Source: Ichthyophis bannanicus
Taxonomy: Eukaryota; Chordata; Amphibia; Gymnophiona; Ichthyophiidae
Length of the DNA stretch: 64,000 nucleotides
Direction of reading: 5' to 3'
NCBI GenBank assembly: GCA_033557465.1
Contig: CM066041.1
Coordinates: forward strand, 160,493,532-160,557,531
Part shown: piece after piece, positions 42,479 to 53,900 of the stretch
Position numbering within the stretch: position 1 is the first letter of the stretch
How the letters are laid out: each line of letters opens with the position of its first letter
Position numbers and translations under genes: made by a program
Notes under the pieces: model-generated
Seen by the model: the letters and a program-made list of their open reading frames with translations, nothing else
What the model was told of the DNA's origin: nothing
The model's database searches: none

Positions 42479-43399
42479 ATGCAGACAGAGGTCCAGCAAC
42501 GAGATGGGGGTTCTCCAGTCTTTTGCATTGAGTGTCACATGTATGATTTTCTCCCAGTTGGTGAGAGGTCCTACATATGCACTAAGTGCAGGGAGCTCTT
42601 TGCTCTCAGGGAACGAGTCCGTTCTCTAGAGGCTAGAGTAGCAGACCTGGAAGACATAAGAAAGACAGAGAAGTACATGGACGAGACCTACAGGGATATA
42701 GTCCTGAAGTCCCACCTCCAGTCTGGCAGCATCCCTGTTGCCATGGAGGAGAGAGGTCACGTGACAGGAGAGCATCACCCTGGTGTGGCAGGAAGTGATC
42801 CTGTAACTAGGACCTGTCCTCCAGGTGATGTAAAACCCTCTCGCACCGAGGACGTTTCTCCAGGGCCATGTCCCCATGAGGGGAGGGTCAGGACAGCTGT
42901 TATAGTTGGTGATTCAATCATTAGGAATGTAGATAGCTGGGTGGCTGGTGGACGTGAGGATCGCCTGGTAACATGCCTGCCTGGTGCGAAGGTAGCAGAT
43001 CTCACGCACCGCCTAGATAGGATCATAGATAGTGCTGGGGGGGAGTCTGCTGTCTTGGTACATGTTGGTACCAATGACATAGGAAAATGTGGTAGGGAAG
43101 TTCTGGAGGCTAAATTTAAGCTTTTAGGTAGGAAGTTGAAATCCAGAACTTCCAGGATAGCGTTCTCCAAAATGCTTCCTGTTCCACGTGCAGGACCCAA
43201 AAGACAGGCAGAGCTCCGGAGTCTCAATGCGTGGATGAGACAATGGTGCAAGGATGAGGGTTTTGGATTTGTTAGGAACTGGGGAACATTCTGGGGAAAG
43301 GGGGGGCTCTTCCGAAGGGATGGGCTTCACCTTAATCAGGATGGGACCAGACTGCTGGCATTAACCTTTAAAAAAGAGATAGAGAAGCTTTTAAACTAG
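42479..43399 (+). CDS. CR1 ORF1 protein with SGNH esterase domain, 306 aa
   Basis: The ATG at 42479 follows a stop-containing leader. The N-terminus has a CxxC...CxxC zinc-type motif (C16, C19, C34, C37) followed by a heptad-like stretch ([18 protein letters not shown], about 42-60). Residues about 138-300 are an SGNH/GDSL-type hydrolase: GDSI with the nucleophile Ser146, GTND at 197-200 and DGLHL with Asp281 and His284 completing the catalytic set. CR1/L2-clade ORF1 proteins are known to carry such an esterase and to bind nucleic acid; the esterase role in retrotransposition is unclear. The frame is open with all key residues. ORF2 follows after 35 nt. Confidence 0.9.
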   Translation: MQTEVQQRDGGSPVFCIECHMYDFLPVGERSYICTKCRELFALRERVRSLEARVADLEDIRKTEKYMDETYRDIVLKSHLQSGSIPVAMEERGHVTGEHHPGVAGSDPVTRTCPPGDVKPSRTEDVSPGPCPHEGRVRTAVIVGDSIIRNVDSWVAGGREDRLVTCLPGAKVADLTHRLDRIIDSAGGESAVLVHVGTNDIGKCGREVLEAKFKLLGRKLKSRTSRIAFSKMLPVPRAGPKRQAELRSLNAWMRQWCKDEGFGFVRNWGTFWGKGGLFRRDGLHLNQDGTRLLALTFKKEIEKLLN

Positions 43400-43434
43400 A
43401 AAATAGGGGAAAGCCGACAGTCACCCAGGAGCGC

Positions 43435-46401
43435 ATGGTTCGGACAAAGGTATCCTTGAAGGATACTACCAAAAGCAGTGAGGTTCCAAAAGGGAGTATA
43501 GTAGCCCAAATGCCCTTGAGTAAGGAGCAGACAGAGCATAAGGATTCCCAATTACCCATGCCTACCAATAGCCAGATTAATATTAATAAAATACAGTCTC
43601 TAAAATGCTTGTATGCCAATGCTAGAAGTCTAAACAATAAGATGGGAGAATTAGAATATATAGCACTAAATGAGAGGTTAGATATGATTGCACTCTCAGA
43701 GACATGGTGGAAGGAGGATAACCAGTGGGACACTGTGATACCTGGATACAAACTATATCGTAATGATAGAGCTGAACAAATTGGTGGAGGGGTTGCGCTC
43801 TATGTTAGAGAGGGCATTGAGTCAGAAAGGATTAAAGTTTTGCAGGGAACAAAATTTGCTGTAGAATCTCTATGGATTGAAATTCCATTTATGAAGGGGA
43901 AGGTGATGGCAGTGGGAGTATACTATCGACCACCTGGCCAGAATGAACAAATGGATGATGAAATGCTCAAAGAAATCAAGGAAGCTAACAAAAGCCACAA
44001 CAGAGTAGTAATAATGGGTGATTTCAATTACCCCGGTATCGACTGGGACAGTGTCACAGCAGGACAAGCTAAAGAGATAAAGTTTCTAGATGAAATAAAT
44101 GACTGCTTCTTGGAGCAGCTGATTCATGAACCGACCAGAGGGGAAGCCATACTGGACCTAGTCCTTAGTGGAACGCCAGATCTGGTGCAAGAAATAAGGG
44201 TGTTGGGACCACTTGGCAATAGTGATCATAGTATGATCATGTTTGATTTAATCAGTGGAGGACAGATAGTAAAGGAATCCACAGTACTACCTTTTAACTT
44301 TCAAAAGGGAGACTATGATAGAATGAGGAATATAGTTCGGAAAAAACTAAAAGGAGCGGTTCCAAAGGTTAAAGACTTACAGCAAGCTTGGGTGTTATTT
44401 AAAAATACTATCCTCGAAGCCCAGACCAGCTGTATTCCACGCATTAAGAAAAGTGGAAGAAAGTCCAAAAAACTGCCAGCATGGTTTAAAGGTGAGGTCA
44501 GAGAGGCTGTTGCTGCCAAAAGAGCAACCTTCAGGAAATGGAAAAAAGAGCCAAATGATGAAAACTGGAAACAGCACAAGCACTGGCAAGTCAAATGCAA
44601 AGCATTGATAAGGCAGGCAAAGCGGGAATTTGAGAAGAAACTTGCTACGGAAGCAAAAACACGAAATAAAGACTTCTTCAAGTACATTCGTAGCAAAAGG
44701 CCTGTGAGAGAGTCAATTGGACCATTAGATGATAGAGGGGTAAAAGGGGCAGTAAGAGGAGACAAGGCTATAGCAGAGAGACTGAATGAATTCTTTGCTT
44801 CGGTCTTTACTGAGGAAGATGTAGGGATGTTACCCAAGACTGAAGTGGTATTTAAAGGTGATACTGCAGAGGAATTGAGAGAAATATCGCTACACCGGGA
44901 AGATATATTACAACTATTTGATAAACTGAATAGTAGCAAATCACCTGGACCGGATGGTATACATCCCAGAGTGTTGAAAGAACTGAAATATGAGATTGCA
45001 GACCTGTTATTGGTAATCTGTGAACTTTCATTAAAATCATCTGTAATACCTGAAGATTGGAGGGTCGCCAACGTAACACCAATTTTTAAAAAGGGTTCCA
45101 GGGGTGACCCGGGAAATTACAGACCGGTGAGCCTGACGTCAGTACCAGGGAAAATGGTAGAAACCATCATAAAGAACAAAATTACACAGCATGTAGATAG
45201 TCATGGCCTAATGGGAGACAGCCAACATGGCTTTAGACAAGGAAGATCTTGTCTTACTAATCTGATCTGTTTTTTTGAAGGTGTGCATAAACAGGTAGAC
45301 AAAGGTGAGTCGGTTGATATAGTGTATCTGGACTTTCAGAAAGCTTTTGACAAGGTCCCCCATCAGAGACTTTTGGCGAAGCTAAAAAGTCATGGGATAA
45401 GAGGCAGTGTACTATTGTGGATCGGGAACTGGTTAAAAGATAGAAAGCAGAGGGTAGGGCTAAATGGCCAATATTCCCAATGGAAAAAGGTGAATAGTGG
45501 AGTACCCCAGGGATCTGTACTGGGTCCGCTACTTTTTGACATATTCATAAATGACCTGGAAAAGGGAATAACTAGTGAGGTTATCAAATTTGCAGATGAC
45601 ACAAAACTGTTTAAAGTTAAAACCCAAGAGGATTGTGGAAAACTGCAGGAGGATCTGGATAAATTGGAAGACTGGGCATCCAAATGGCAGATGAAATTTA
45701 ATGTGGACAAGTGCAAAGTTATGCACCTAGGAAAGAACAACCCACACTATAGTTACACGATGCAAGGCTCCACATTAGAAACCACCACCCAGGAAAAAGA
45801 TTTAGGAGTCATCGTGGATAACATGTTAAAACCCTCCACCCAGTGTGCAGCGGCGGCCAAGAAAGCAAATAGAATGCTAGGTATCATAAGGAAAGGGATG
45901 GAGAATAAAACAAAGGATATTATAATGCCTCTGTATCGCTCCATGGTACGACCGCACCTTGAATATTGTGTGCAATTCTGGTCACCGTATCTTAAAAAGG
46001 ACATAGAGTTATTAGAAAAAGTACAGAGAAGAGCCACCAAATTGGTGAAGGGGATGGAAGGCTACTCCTATGAAGAGAGGCTAAAAAGGTTAGGGCTCTT
46101 TAACCTAGAAAAGAGACGGCTGAGGGGAGATATGATAGAGGTGTATAAATTAATGAATGGAGTGGAACGGATAAACGTGGATCAATTGTTTACGCTATCA
46201 GAATATAGAAGGACTAGGGGACATGTAATGAAGCTACAGGGTAAACTATTTAAGACAAATAGGAGAAAATATTTCTTCACTCAACGTGTAATCAAACTCT
46301 GGAATCTGTTACCGGAGGATGTAGTAAGGGCTGTTAGTATAGCTGGGTTTAAAAAAGGTTTGGACAAGTTCCTGGAGGAAAGGTCCATAAACCACTATTA
46401 A
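43435..46401 (+). CDS. CR1 ORF2: APE endonuclease and reverse transcriptase, 988 aa
   Basis: The ATG at 43435 gives [12 protein letters not shown]. The endonuclease spans about 53-270: NARSL (near 58), SETWW (Glu89), [11 protein letters not shown] (Asp196, Asn198) and SDH (263-265), the apurinic-endonuclease active-site residues. RT spans about 490-770: [67 protein letters not shown] and the catalytic FADD (719-722). The C-terminal part contains [17 protein letters not shown] and [20 protein letters not shown], usual for CR1. The protein nicks target DNA and primes cDNA synthesis there. No stop or frameshift is seen. Confidence 0.93.
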   Translation: MVRTKVSLKDTTKSSEVPKGSIVAQMPLSKEQTEHKDSQLPMPTNSQININKIQSLKCLYANARSLNNKMGELEYIALNERLDMIALSETWWKEDNQWDTVIPGYKLYRNDRAEQIGGGVALYVREGIESERIKVLQGTKFAVESLWIEIPFMKGKVMAVGVYYRPPGQNEQMDDEMLKEIKEANKSHNRVVIMGDFNYPGIDWDSVTAGQAKEIKFLDEINDCFLEQLIHEPTRGEAILDLVLSGTPDLVQEIRVLGPLGNSDHSMIMFDLISGGQIVKESTVLPFNFQKGDYDRMRNIVRKKLKGAVPKVKDLQQAWVLFKNTILEAQTSCIPRIKKSGRKSKKLPAWFKGEVREAVAAKRATFRKWKKEPNDENWKQHKHWQVKCKALIRQAKREFEKKLATEAKTRNKDFFKYIRSKRPVRESIGPLDDRGVKGAVRGDKAIAERLNEFFASVFTEEDVGMLPKTEVVFKGDTAEELREISLHREDILQLFDKLNSSKSPGPDGIHPRVLKELKYEIADLLLVICELSLKSSVIPEDWRVANVTPIFKKGSRGDPGNYRPVSLTSVPGKMVETIIKNKITQHVDSHGLMGDSQHGFRQGRSCLTNLICFFEGVHKQVDKGESVDIVYLDFQKAFDKVPHQRLLAKLKSHGIRGSVLLWIGNWLKDRKQRVGLNGQYSQWKKVNSGVPQGSVLGPLLFDIFINDLEKGITSEVIKFADDTKLFKVKTQEDCGKLQEDLDKLEDWASKWQMKFNVDKCKVMHLGKNNPHYSYTMQGSTLETTTQEKDLGVIVDNMLKPSTQCAAAAKKANRMLGIIRKGMENKTKDIIMPLYRSMVRPHLEYCVQFWSPYLKKDIELLEKVQRRATKLVKGMEGYSYEERLKRLGLFNLEKRRLRGDMIEVYKLMNGVERINVDQLFTLSEYRRTRGHVMKLQGKLFKTNRRKYFFTQRVIKLWNLLPEDVVRAVSIAGFKKGLDKFLEERSINHY

Positions 46402-46568
46402 AAAGGGACCCAGGATATCAATGCTTGGCCTAGTACAAGCACTGCAGAACCTGTGTCTTTTGGGGAAACTGCTAGGTACGTATGACCTAGATTGGCCACT
46501 GTTGGAAACAGGATACTGGGCTTGATGGACCTCGGTCTGACCCAGTATGGCATTTCTTATGTTCTTAT

Positions 46569-47556
46569 AAAGGAACCGGTGTATAGGTTAGGGGTGGACA
46601 TAGTGGGACCCTTACTAAAAACTCCTAGAGGTCACCAATATATTCTCGTTATAATGGACCATGCCACTCGGTTTCCGTGGGCCATCCCCTTGAGAAATAC
46701 ATCGGCCCGAGTGATAGCTCTGGAGCTCATACGTTTATTTTGCGAGATAGGGTTCCCTCGGGAGGTTTTATCAGACCGAGGAACAAATTTTATGTCTCGA
46801 CATCTAGCTCAGGTATGGGATGTGTTCGGTATTCGGCATATCCGTACCGCGGCTTACCATCCCCAAACCAATGGGTTGGTGGAAAGGTTTAACCAAACCT
46901 TAAAGAACCTCTTAAGAAGGAGCTTGGAGGGCAGGTTTAGTGAATGGGACACGATGTTGCCTTTTGTGCTCTATGCATGCAGGGAGAGGAGACAGACCTC
47001 TACTGGCACATCACCCTATGAATTTATGTATGGGAGGATGCCGCGGGGGATATTGGATGTATTAAGGGAACAATGGGTAGCACCGGTAGAGGATGTACAG
47101 GAGGTTCCCAGGTTTTTAACAGACCTGAAGAATCGCCTACACCGGATAGCTACCGTGGCGGAGGAAAATTTGAAAAGGAGTCAAATGAAACAGAAAACCT
47201 ATCACGATCGGCGGGCCAAGCCCCGCCTTTTAAAGGTCGGGGATAGAGTTATGGTTATGATAGCCACAGCGAATTCTCGGTTTGAGAACTCATGGAAGGG
47301 CCCTTATAGAATAATAAAACAGCTCGGGCCAGTGTCTTATGTTGTAGATACTGGACGGGGGAAGTCCCAAGTGTATCACGCTAATCTGTTGCGACAGTGG
47401 CAAGAACGTATAGGGAGTACCCAACTAGCCCCAAAAATAAGTGAGGATTCTCAGCCTATAGCTTGTATTGCGTGCTGTTCGCGGGTTAAAGCGCCAGCCC
47501 GCAATAGTCTAAGGGGGGGGGGGGGATATGTGGTAAGGAGGGTGCAGCCCAGCTAG
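46569..47556 (+). CDS. Gypsy pol part 2: integrase catalytic core and GPY/F domain
   Basis: Resumes directly after the CR1 with KEPVYRLGVDIVGP (first catalytic Asp in VDIVGP). Then LSDRGTNF (second Asp) and GLVERFNQTLKN (Glu) with 35 residues between the second Asp and Glu, a complete D,D35E triad. A linker with KQKTYHDRRAKPR leads to the GPY/F-type module LKVGDRVMVMIA...WKGPYRIIKQLGPVSYVV and VYHANLLRQW. The frame then runs into the polypurine G-tract (coding GGGG) and stops at 47554-47556, inside the 3' LTR. No RT, RNase H or chromodomain follows. The segment is separated from its HHCC domain by the 4.5-kb CR1, so this copy cannot make intact integrase. Confidence 0.85.
47511..47528 (+). 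other. Polypurine tract
   Basis: AA followed by 13 G and ATA directly before the TG of the 3' LTR. This is the plus-strand primer site of an LTR element, here also within the pol reading frame. Confidence 0.8.
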
Positions 47557-48877
47557 AGAAAACTGAAAAAAAGAAGAATTTTTCTTCTTTACGGGGGATG
47601 GGTGCACAAAATCACATACTCCATACTAAAAGCCCTGAAAGGAACCTAGGGGGCAGAGCTAAAGGTAAACCAATCCCAGACCACAGGACAACCTTGCATA
47701 GGAGTAGGAGGTCCAAGTGGGCGGAGCCAGGAAGGGAGTTGCCTTGCTCAGCAGTTAACAGAGAGAAAACAAACACAAGAGGGAGAGCCAGTTTGAATAA
47801 GGAAGGGGCTTTGAGAAGAAGGTCCAGGAGGAATTCAAGAGCAAGCACAAGCGGCAGTTGCAGTTCCAGGCCTAGCCCAGGTTCTAGCCCAGTTCCCAGA
47901 AGGCACAGACCGGAAAGATCTGTGGCCAAACTGAAGAGAAGCTTTTCAGCCAAGGAGAGCAGCAGAAGGAGGAACCACTATAGAGGCAGCCAAGAAAGGT
48001 ACGCAGGGACCAAGCATTGCCAAGAGGATGGTTCTTGCTCTGACTCAGAGGAGACTGTCATACCCCAGAAGGCTCAGCACAGAAAGAAATATCTCACTAG
48101 GGAAGTTAAACAGGAGAGACCCCCAAGAGACCGGCCTGGAGAAGGCAAGGCCCAGCACTGGGAGAGGCTGTTTAATCTGGTGAAGACTCTTAAGGAAAAG
48201 AGCCCGGAGCACTTTCAAGGAGCACCCAGCTGTAGCTCAATAGAGAGCATGGAGGTAGGCCCTGAGGAAAGTGTTGTTAATTCTAATGTCTCTGAAATGG
48301 AATGCGAGCTGTGCACTAAGGTATTAGTGTGAGCTAGAACAGTGGAACATAAAAAAGGGGGGCTGTTGTAGCCTAAAGACAGTTCCAGAAGCTGGAAGAG
48401 AGGGGAAAGCCTGAATGTAAAGGATTAAGAAACTCTCCTAAGAAGCTGAAACTGCAGGAGCTCAGTGGAGGTTCAAACAGCTGTAACTGTTTGTGTGTGG
48501 CAACAGCAGGGTTGAAGCTGATACCTCACTCACTATGTGAAGAGTTTTAAAATGCCTCTTTCTTCTGATGCTAAGGTTAAGCTGTTACAGTAAGGAACAA
48601 GAACAGGTATGAGTTTGTTCAAGGTTACACTGTTTTGGACATTTTGATTTCTGGGAGAAATTATCCTGTATTTCCTTTTTGTCTGGAGAAACCAAAAGTT
48701 ATGCTTGAAGAATTTTATGTTCACCACTTACCAACATGGAAACCGAATAAAATTTCCTGTGCGCTTTATTAACCACTTGGCTCTTCTTTCGTACACAACT
48801 ACAAAAATCCTAGAAGGGATATCAGATGGCGAGCCGTCCCTACTAGGCAACCGCCTGGTAGGGGCGCGAGCGTCACA
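47529..48877 (+). repeat. Gypsy 3' LTR (about 1349 bp)
   Basis: TGTGGTAAGGAGGGTGCAGC to GAGCGTCACA, collinear with the 5' LTR at very high identity by eye. AATAAA at 48746-48751. Followed by ATAG and the continuation of the L2. Confidence 0.93.
47598..48332 (+). CDS. ORF inside the LTR: Arg/Ser-rich protein, 244 codons
   Basis: The ATG at 47598 (MGAQNHILHTKSPERN) opens 244 codons to the stop at 48330-48332, entirely in the LTR. Composition is strongly basic and Ser/Arg-rich in the first two thirds (REKTNTRGRASLNKE, RRRSRRNSRAS, GSCSSRPSPGSSPVPRRHRP, SSRRRNHYRGS), with an acidic SCSDSEE patch and a C-terminus ending ECELCTKVLV. No known domain is recognised; by composition it could bind nucleic acid or be an SR-like protein. 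The homologous frame of the 5' LTR is broken by an 8-bp and a 2-bp deletion. It may be chance coding in a young sequence. Confidence 0.5.
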   Translation: MGAQNHILHTKSPERNLGGRAKGKPIPDHRTTLHRSRRSKWAEPGRELPCSAVNREKTNTRGRASLNKEGALRRRSRRNSRASTSGSCSSRPSPGSSPVPRRHRPERSVAKLKRSFSAKESSRRRNHYRGSQERYAGTKHCQEDGSCSDSEETVIPQKAQHRKKYLTREVKQERPPRDRPGEGKAQHWERLFNLVKTLKEKSPEHFQGAPSCSSIESMEVGPEESVVNSNVSEMECELCTKVLV

Positions 48878-48881
48878 ATAG
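48878..48881. repeat. Right target duplication (ATAG) of the Gypsy element
   Basis: Matches 38472-38475. Removing the element plus one ATAG restores L2 reading across the site. Confidence 0.85.
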
Positions 48882-50578
48882 CTAAGATCGCAAATCTCTC
48901 CTACCTAACTGGGGTTTTCCCTACTGCCCTTAAACAGACATCAATTCGTCCACTGCTAAAAAACAACCAGAATGGACCCAAAGACAGAAGAGTCTTACCG
49001 CCCAATTTCTAGTATTCCCTTTCTAGCCAAGATACTTGAGAAGGAAACTCAGAGGCAGATCCAACAGCATATAGACACAGCAGCCCCGTTGGACCCATGC
49101 CAACACGGATTCCGAGAAGCTCATGGAACTGAAACACTCATGACTTCGCTATTCAACAAACTCATATGCGGGATTGACAACATTCACATGGCCATTGCAA
49201 TGATTTTCCTGGACATATCAGCGGCATTTGACTCAGTTGACCATAAGATTATGCTAGCTAGACTCCACGAAAAAGGCATCCATAACCTTGCCTGGGACTG
49301 GGGCAAATCATACCTAGAAGATTGATGGCAACAAGTCCGTATAGGCAACAATACATCTGAACCCTTCCAACACAAACAAGGAGTACCCCAAGGCTCTTCT
49401 TTATCTGCGCTGCTTTTTAACATATATATATATGCAGCCAATCTGCCAAATCACCAGAGACTTCGGTATATCTTGCCTATTATATGCAGATGACGTGCTA
49501 ATTTTCACACCGATCAATGTCTCAAATCCTGACTACTCGGCACTAATCAACTGCTTCAATGCAATAACTGACTGGCTCCTCAGTCAGAACATGAGAATAA
49601 ATTTCAAGAAAACCAAAGTACTCATAGCCACAAGAAACAAGCAATTTTCTCCACCACCTACCCTCATAGTAAGAGACGCAGAACTCCCAATCAAGGCCAC
49701 CATAAAGTACCTCGGTGTGATACTCGATCAACAACTCAATCTTAAGGAGCACATAAAGAACACTGTAAGGACAATCTACTACAAATTAAAAACACTGCGC
49801 CACCTGAAACCAATGCTGGAGACCAAGGATTTCCGTACAATTTTCCAAGCCATAGTCACACCTCACTTCGACTATGCGAATATCATTCTTCATGGCCTCC
49901 CCTAGAATACACTAAGTCCACTTCAACTGGCGATGAACGCGGCAGCCCGCATCTTGTCCGGAGCTTCAAAAAGAGATCATATAACACCAATACTAATCGA
50001 TCTACACTGGCTCCCGATAAGTTGAAGAATAATATATAAAACTCTCCTCATCACATTCAAGGCCATTAATAAAATATCTCCTACATCGATCTCAAATCTC
50101 CTCACCCATGCACCAAACAATAGATCCAGGAGACTAGTAGCGGAAAACACACTAGTTACTCCTAGTATCTCCACAAAATGGACACAACTAACCACTAACA
50201 GAGCTTTTGTGTCGTATGCTCCCAAATGCTGGAACAAACTCCCTCCCAGCATCAGATCAATCAGGGACATCACTCAATTCAGAAAGACCATTAAGCACTC
50301 GTACCTTAGAATTGCCTTCCGCCTGACTCACTTAACTCCCTTCCACATAGCAACAACCCAGAACAAAGGTTTTAAAAAATGTGGAAAGTGTTGCATCTCT
50401 GCAAATACCAAGCCATGATGTTACCTGTTTAATTGTATATAGTTCTCCCCGGTTCATACCCAGTTTACCTTCCCTGTTATCTGTAAACCTATGTCAGTTT
50501 TATATTGATAGGTATTTGTTGTTTAATGTAAACCGCACTGATGATGAATAGTGCGGTATATAAAAACTGTTAATTAGT
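48882..50578 (+). pseudogene. L2 LINE, RT and 3' end (right of the Gypsy insertion)
   Basis: RT blocks in order: YRPISSIPFLAKILEKET (49003 on), CQHGFREAHGTETL, IFLDISAAFDSVDHKIM, a stop at about 49323, a VPQGSSLSALLFN block (frame change), LLYADDVLIF (49480), NFKKTKVLIA, IKYLGVILDQQLNLKEH and TPHFDYANIILHGLP. The L2 C-terminal block with FVSYAPKCWNKLPPSIR and LRIAFRLTH follows to about 50420. A 3' UTR ends TGTAAACCGCACTGATGATG and GCGGTATATAAAAACTG at 50578. At least three breaks. This 3' tail is shared with the SINEs at 10.0 and 12.5 kb. Confidence 0.82.
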
Positions 50579-50749
50579 AAAATCATTTTTATAAGCATTT
50601 AGCATTGATATATATGGTCGAGAGCAAGCCAAGCATCCATATACACTGACACTTATACTGCGTCACTCAGGACTAGTGTAACATCTGTACAGGTCTGGCT
50701 AAAATCATACTATACATAAGTACTCTTCTTCTGTTTAACAACCTAACCA
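50579..50749. other. Short unassigned interval between L2 and L1
   Basis: A/T-rich; no repeat recognised. The exact 3' end of the following L1 is not marked by a poly(T) run on the + strand. Confidence 0.3.
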
Positions 50750-50999
50750 ATGCTATTAACCAGCCCAAACCCCAAGGGGTAACAACTTTGAGTAGCAGTG
50801 CACAGAACACATTCTAAATGCAAGAGATAATAGCCCATCCGCTCGGCTTCCCCAGGTCCAGTCTACCTTGCCCAACCAAAGCAGTCTGCCCAGCCTTGTT
50901 CCTAACGCAAGCCCCTCTCCCTCCCCCCTCATGATGCCCCCACCACCCAATCCTACCCTCCCACCCCCCTTTCCACCCACTCTGCAATGTTTCTCCACA

Positions 51000-53900
51000 G
51001 TCAGACACTAGCAGTGGCTACAGGCACATCTCTGTCCCCTCCACACTCAGTCGTGCATACAAAGCCCCATATTTGCCTATGGTTATCCCAGGCTCGCTGT
51101 CCCAACAACTGCGCCGTGCGACGCTCCATCTCCCGCAGATCCATCAGAGCTATCACCCACTCTGCCACTGTGGGGGCGGTGTCATCCAACCAATGTCTCA
51201 AAATACATTGCTTCGCTACTACAAAACTCTTAGTACACAGCCTACGCCCCCCCCCCTCTTTCCAAGAAAACCTCCCCCTCATAGCAATCGAACAAGCACC
51301 ACTTGGGGCCCAATTCCACCTCTCCCCCGAACCATTGCACAATATAGTGGCCCACTCCCCGGATGTGTATGTAAAACCAAAAACGGTGTGCAAATCCCCC
51401 TTTTTCCACCCTACAGAGACTACACACATCCGTCTCCACAAGACCTGCTCTCGCCGCCCAGACATTATGTACATAAGCCCGCCAGAGGAACTTATACTGA
51501 AGTTCTTGTAGGTGGATGGTTTCTGAAATCAACTTAATTGAGGCAAAAGCTCCCTGCAGGCACTCCTCTGTAACCTGTGACAGCCCATCATTCCTCCACT
51601 TTTCCACCAAAACAGCCAATCGTCGACCACCCCCCTCCGGATAGAGAGCCATCGTCAGACCACGGATGTTTATCTTTCCTTCCAAGCTATTGAACAGCTC
51701 TAGCATACCACCCGTTCTAGCTAATAGCTCATTTTCTTTCCGGAGCGTGAGAGCATAATGCCGGGCCTGCAGATAAAAGAAGAAATCCCTGTGTTCCAAG
51801 CCAAAGCGCACAGTCAGGGACGCAAAGGAGTCCAGCGTTGCACTCCCTTCTATACATAGCTGCCCCACATAACACAGCCCTTTAGTCGCCCACGACTGAG
51901 CGACCCTAGTCGACAACCCCGGGGGGAAAGCCACATTACCCAGCAAAGGGGTACAGTCCGTCTTCTTCCAGACCCTCTTACGACGCCCACATAAGATTCG
52001 CCAAGCGAGGCGCAGCGTTCTCCAAAAACCTGAGGATTTGCATTCCTCCGGGAGCGTTCCTCAGTTCCCCTGTAACACCACCAATCTGTGCCAGGGAGCT
52101 GCCATCTTATCCAGCAGCTCCACTGGGACCACCGCTGAGGCGCCCGCCACCATATCACGCAAACTTTGCGTCCAACAGACCATATTATATCCTTGCACCG
52201 ATAATAAACCAGCTCCCCCAGCATCTCTGGGCTGAAACAATATATCTAACGCTATTCGAACTCACCGCCCCTGCCATAAAAAACGAGACAAATGCCGGTG
52301 CAAATACTGCACCTCCTTCTGCCGAACCCATACTGGGATGTGTCTTAATATATACACCCATCTGGGAAACTCCACCATGTTAAATAACGCAATTCTACCC
52401 CGTAATGACAGCGGCAATGCCCGCCACCGCCGCAGGCGCTCCTGGGACCCCTCAATAAGAGGCAGGATATTTACCTCGTAGAGCTGACCCAAATCTTCCG
52501 GGATTTGTACACCTAAGTATCTAATCTGTCCAGCTGCCCATTGCAGTGGAAAGACTCCTTGCCAGAGCGCCCTGCTTCGTCTCCCCACATCTAAACCCAA
52601 TGATTTAGCTTTATTAATTTTTAAACCAGAAAAAGCCCCGAAGGTATCTATAGTGTGTAGCGCCTTAGCCAATGACTCTTGCGGGTTGGTTAAGCAAAGC
52701 AGCATATCATCTACGAAAGCGCTGACTTTGATCTCCTCTCCTCCCCAAGCTATCCCCGTCACCTCCTCCTGTTGCAGCAGCCTAAGCAACAACGGTTCCA
52801 ATTGCAAAATGGATAAGAGCGGTGACAGGGGGCAGCCCTGACGTGTCCCACGGCGTAGTACAAAAGGCGACGAGGCCTCCCCCCCATCACAATGTATGCA
52901 CGTGGTTCCATATATAGCACCCGAATCCAGTCTACAAAGTGACCCACAAATCCAAAACGCTGCAGAGCCTCAAACATATAATCCCACGAAACGTGGTCAA
53001 AAGCCTTTTCCGCGTCTAGGCTGGCCAACAGTAGAGGCATATCTCCCTGCAGGCAGCGCTCCATGCCCAACAAAACATTTGTGATGTTATAGGCTGTAGG
53101 CTGCTACGCATCCCTGTACAAAGCCCGCCTGACACCGCCCGATAAGGCGTGCCAAGATGTCTTGGGCACGTGTCGCCAAAATAGACGCCAAAATCTTCAT
53201 ATCAAAATTAATGAGCGAGATAGGCCTATAAGAAGTCGGATCTTCCGGGTCTTTACCAGACTTATGGAGAAGCAAAATGGAGGCTGTTCGCATGTCCCTT
53301 GGGAATCCCCCAAACTCCCGCGCCTCAGCATAGACTGCCGCCAAGGTAGGTACCACGTGATCCCCCAGGATTTTGTAAAACTCGGCCCCGTACCCATCGG
53401 GTCCGGGCGCTTTATGCGTCTTTCCTGCTTTAATAACCACTTGAATCTCCGCCCCAGAGATAGGCTTATTCAACACTGCCCTTTCCGGCGATGTCACCTG
53501 GTTCCATGTCACACTATCCAAAAAACTACGTTCCTGTTCCCTGTCTTCTGGTTCTGGGGTATAGAGGGCACTATAGTAGCATTCGAACTCTTTCACTATG
53601 TCTTTCGGCTTCGTAAGCCTAACCCCCGCTCGGTCCCTCAACACAGTCACCAAGTAGGAGCCTTTCCGATCTCGCACCAGACGGGCTAACAATGTTCCAG
53701 ACCGATTACCAAACCGAAACAGCTGATGGCGGTAGTATTGCATACTAAATAGTGCTCGGTCCTGCAACAAATTATTCAATTGCCGTTGGACTGTTAAATA
53801 GCTCTTCAACATTGCGCTAGTGACGCTACGCAGAGATTCTCTCTTTTTTTCCTGCAACTCCTGCGTTAGCTGTACTAAGACCTCATCTACTCTCTTCCGT

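Larger units (their letters stand above)
42038..46568 (+). mobile_element. Nearly full-length CR1 LINE with both ORFs open
   Basis: A 440-bp leader, ORF1 (42479-43399), 35 nt, ORF2 (43435-46401) and a 167-bp 3' end finishing TATGGCATTTCTTATG TTCTTAT, the CR1-type short 3' repeat. It is inserted in the Gypsy integrase gene. Its 3' end is the source type of many fragments in the window (5881, 10955, 17100, 33553). No frame-breaking change is seen in either ORF, so this copy may be recent and possibly competent. Confidence 0.9.
38476..48877 (+). mobile_element. Gmr1/SCAN-type Ty3-Gypsy LTR retrotransposon without RT, carrying a CR1
   Basis: TG...CA LTRs of about 1340 bp at both ends, ATAG target duplication, a PBS-like site, gag-protease ORF, integrase in two parts separated by a CR1 insertion, and a polypurine tract before the 3' LTR. 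Protease is followed directly by the integrase HHCC domain, the order of Gmr1-like Gypsy elements. In those elements RT/RNase H follow integrase (established knowledge), but here integrase ends at the polypurine tract. The LTRs differ by about eight substitutions and three small indels by eye, so the insertion is recent. No env is seen. Confidence 0.88.

Noticed and set aside
44313..45071. 252-codon minus-strand frame
   Set aside because: Antisense to the open CR1 ORF2, with no family features. It recurs in the second copy only because the sequence is duplicated.
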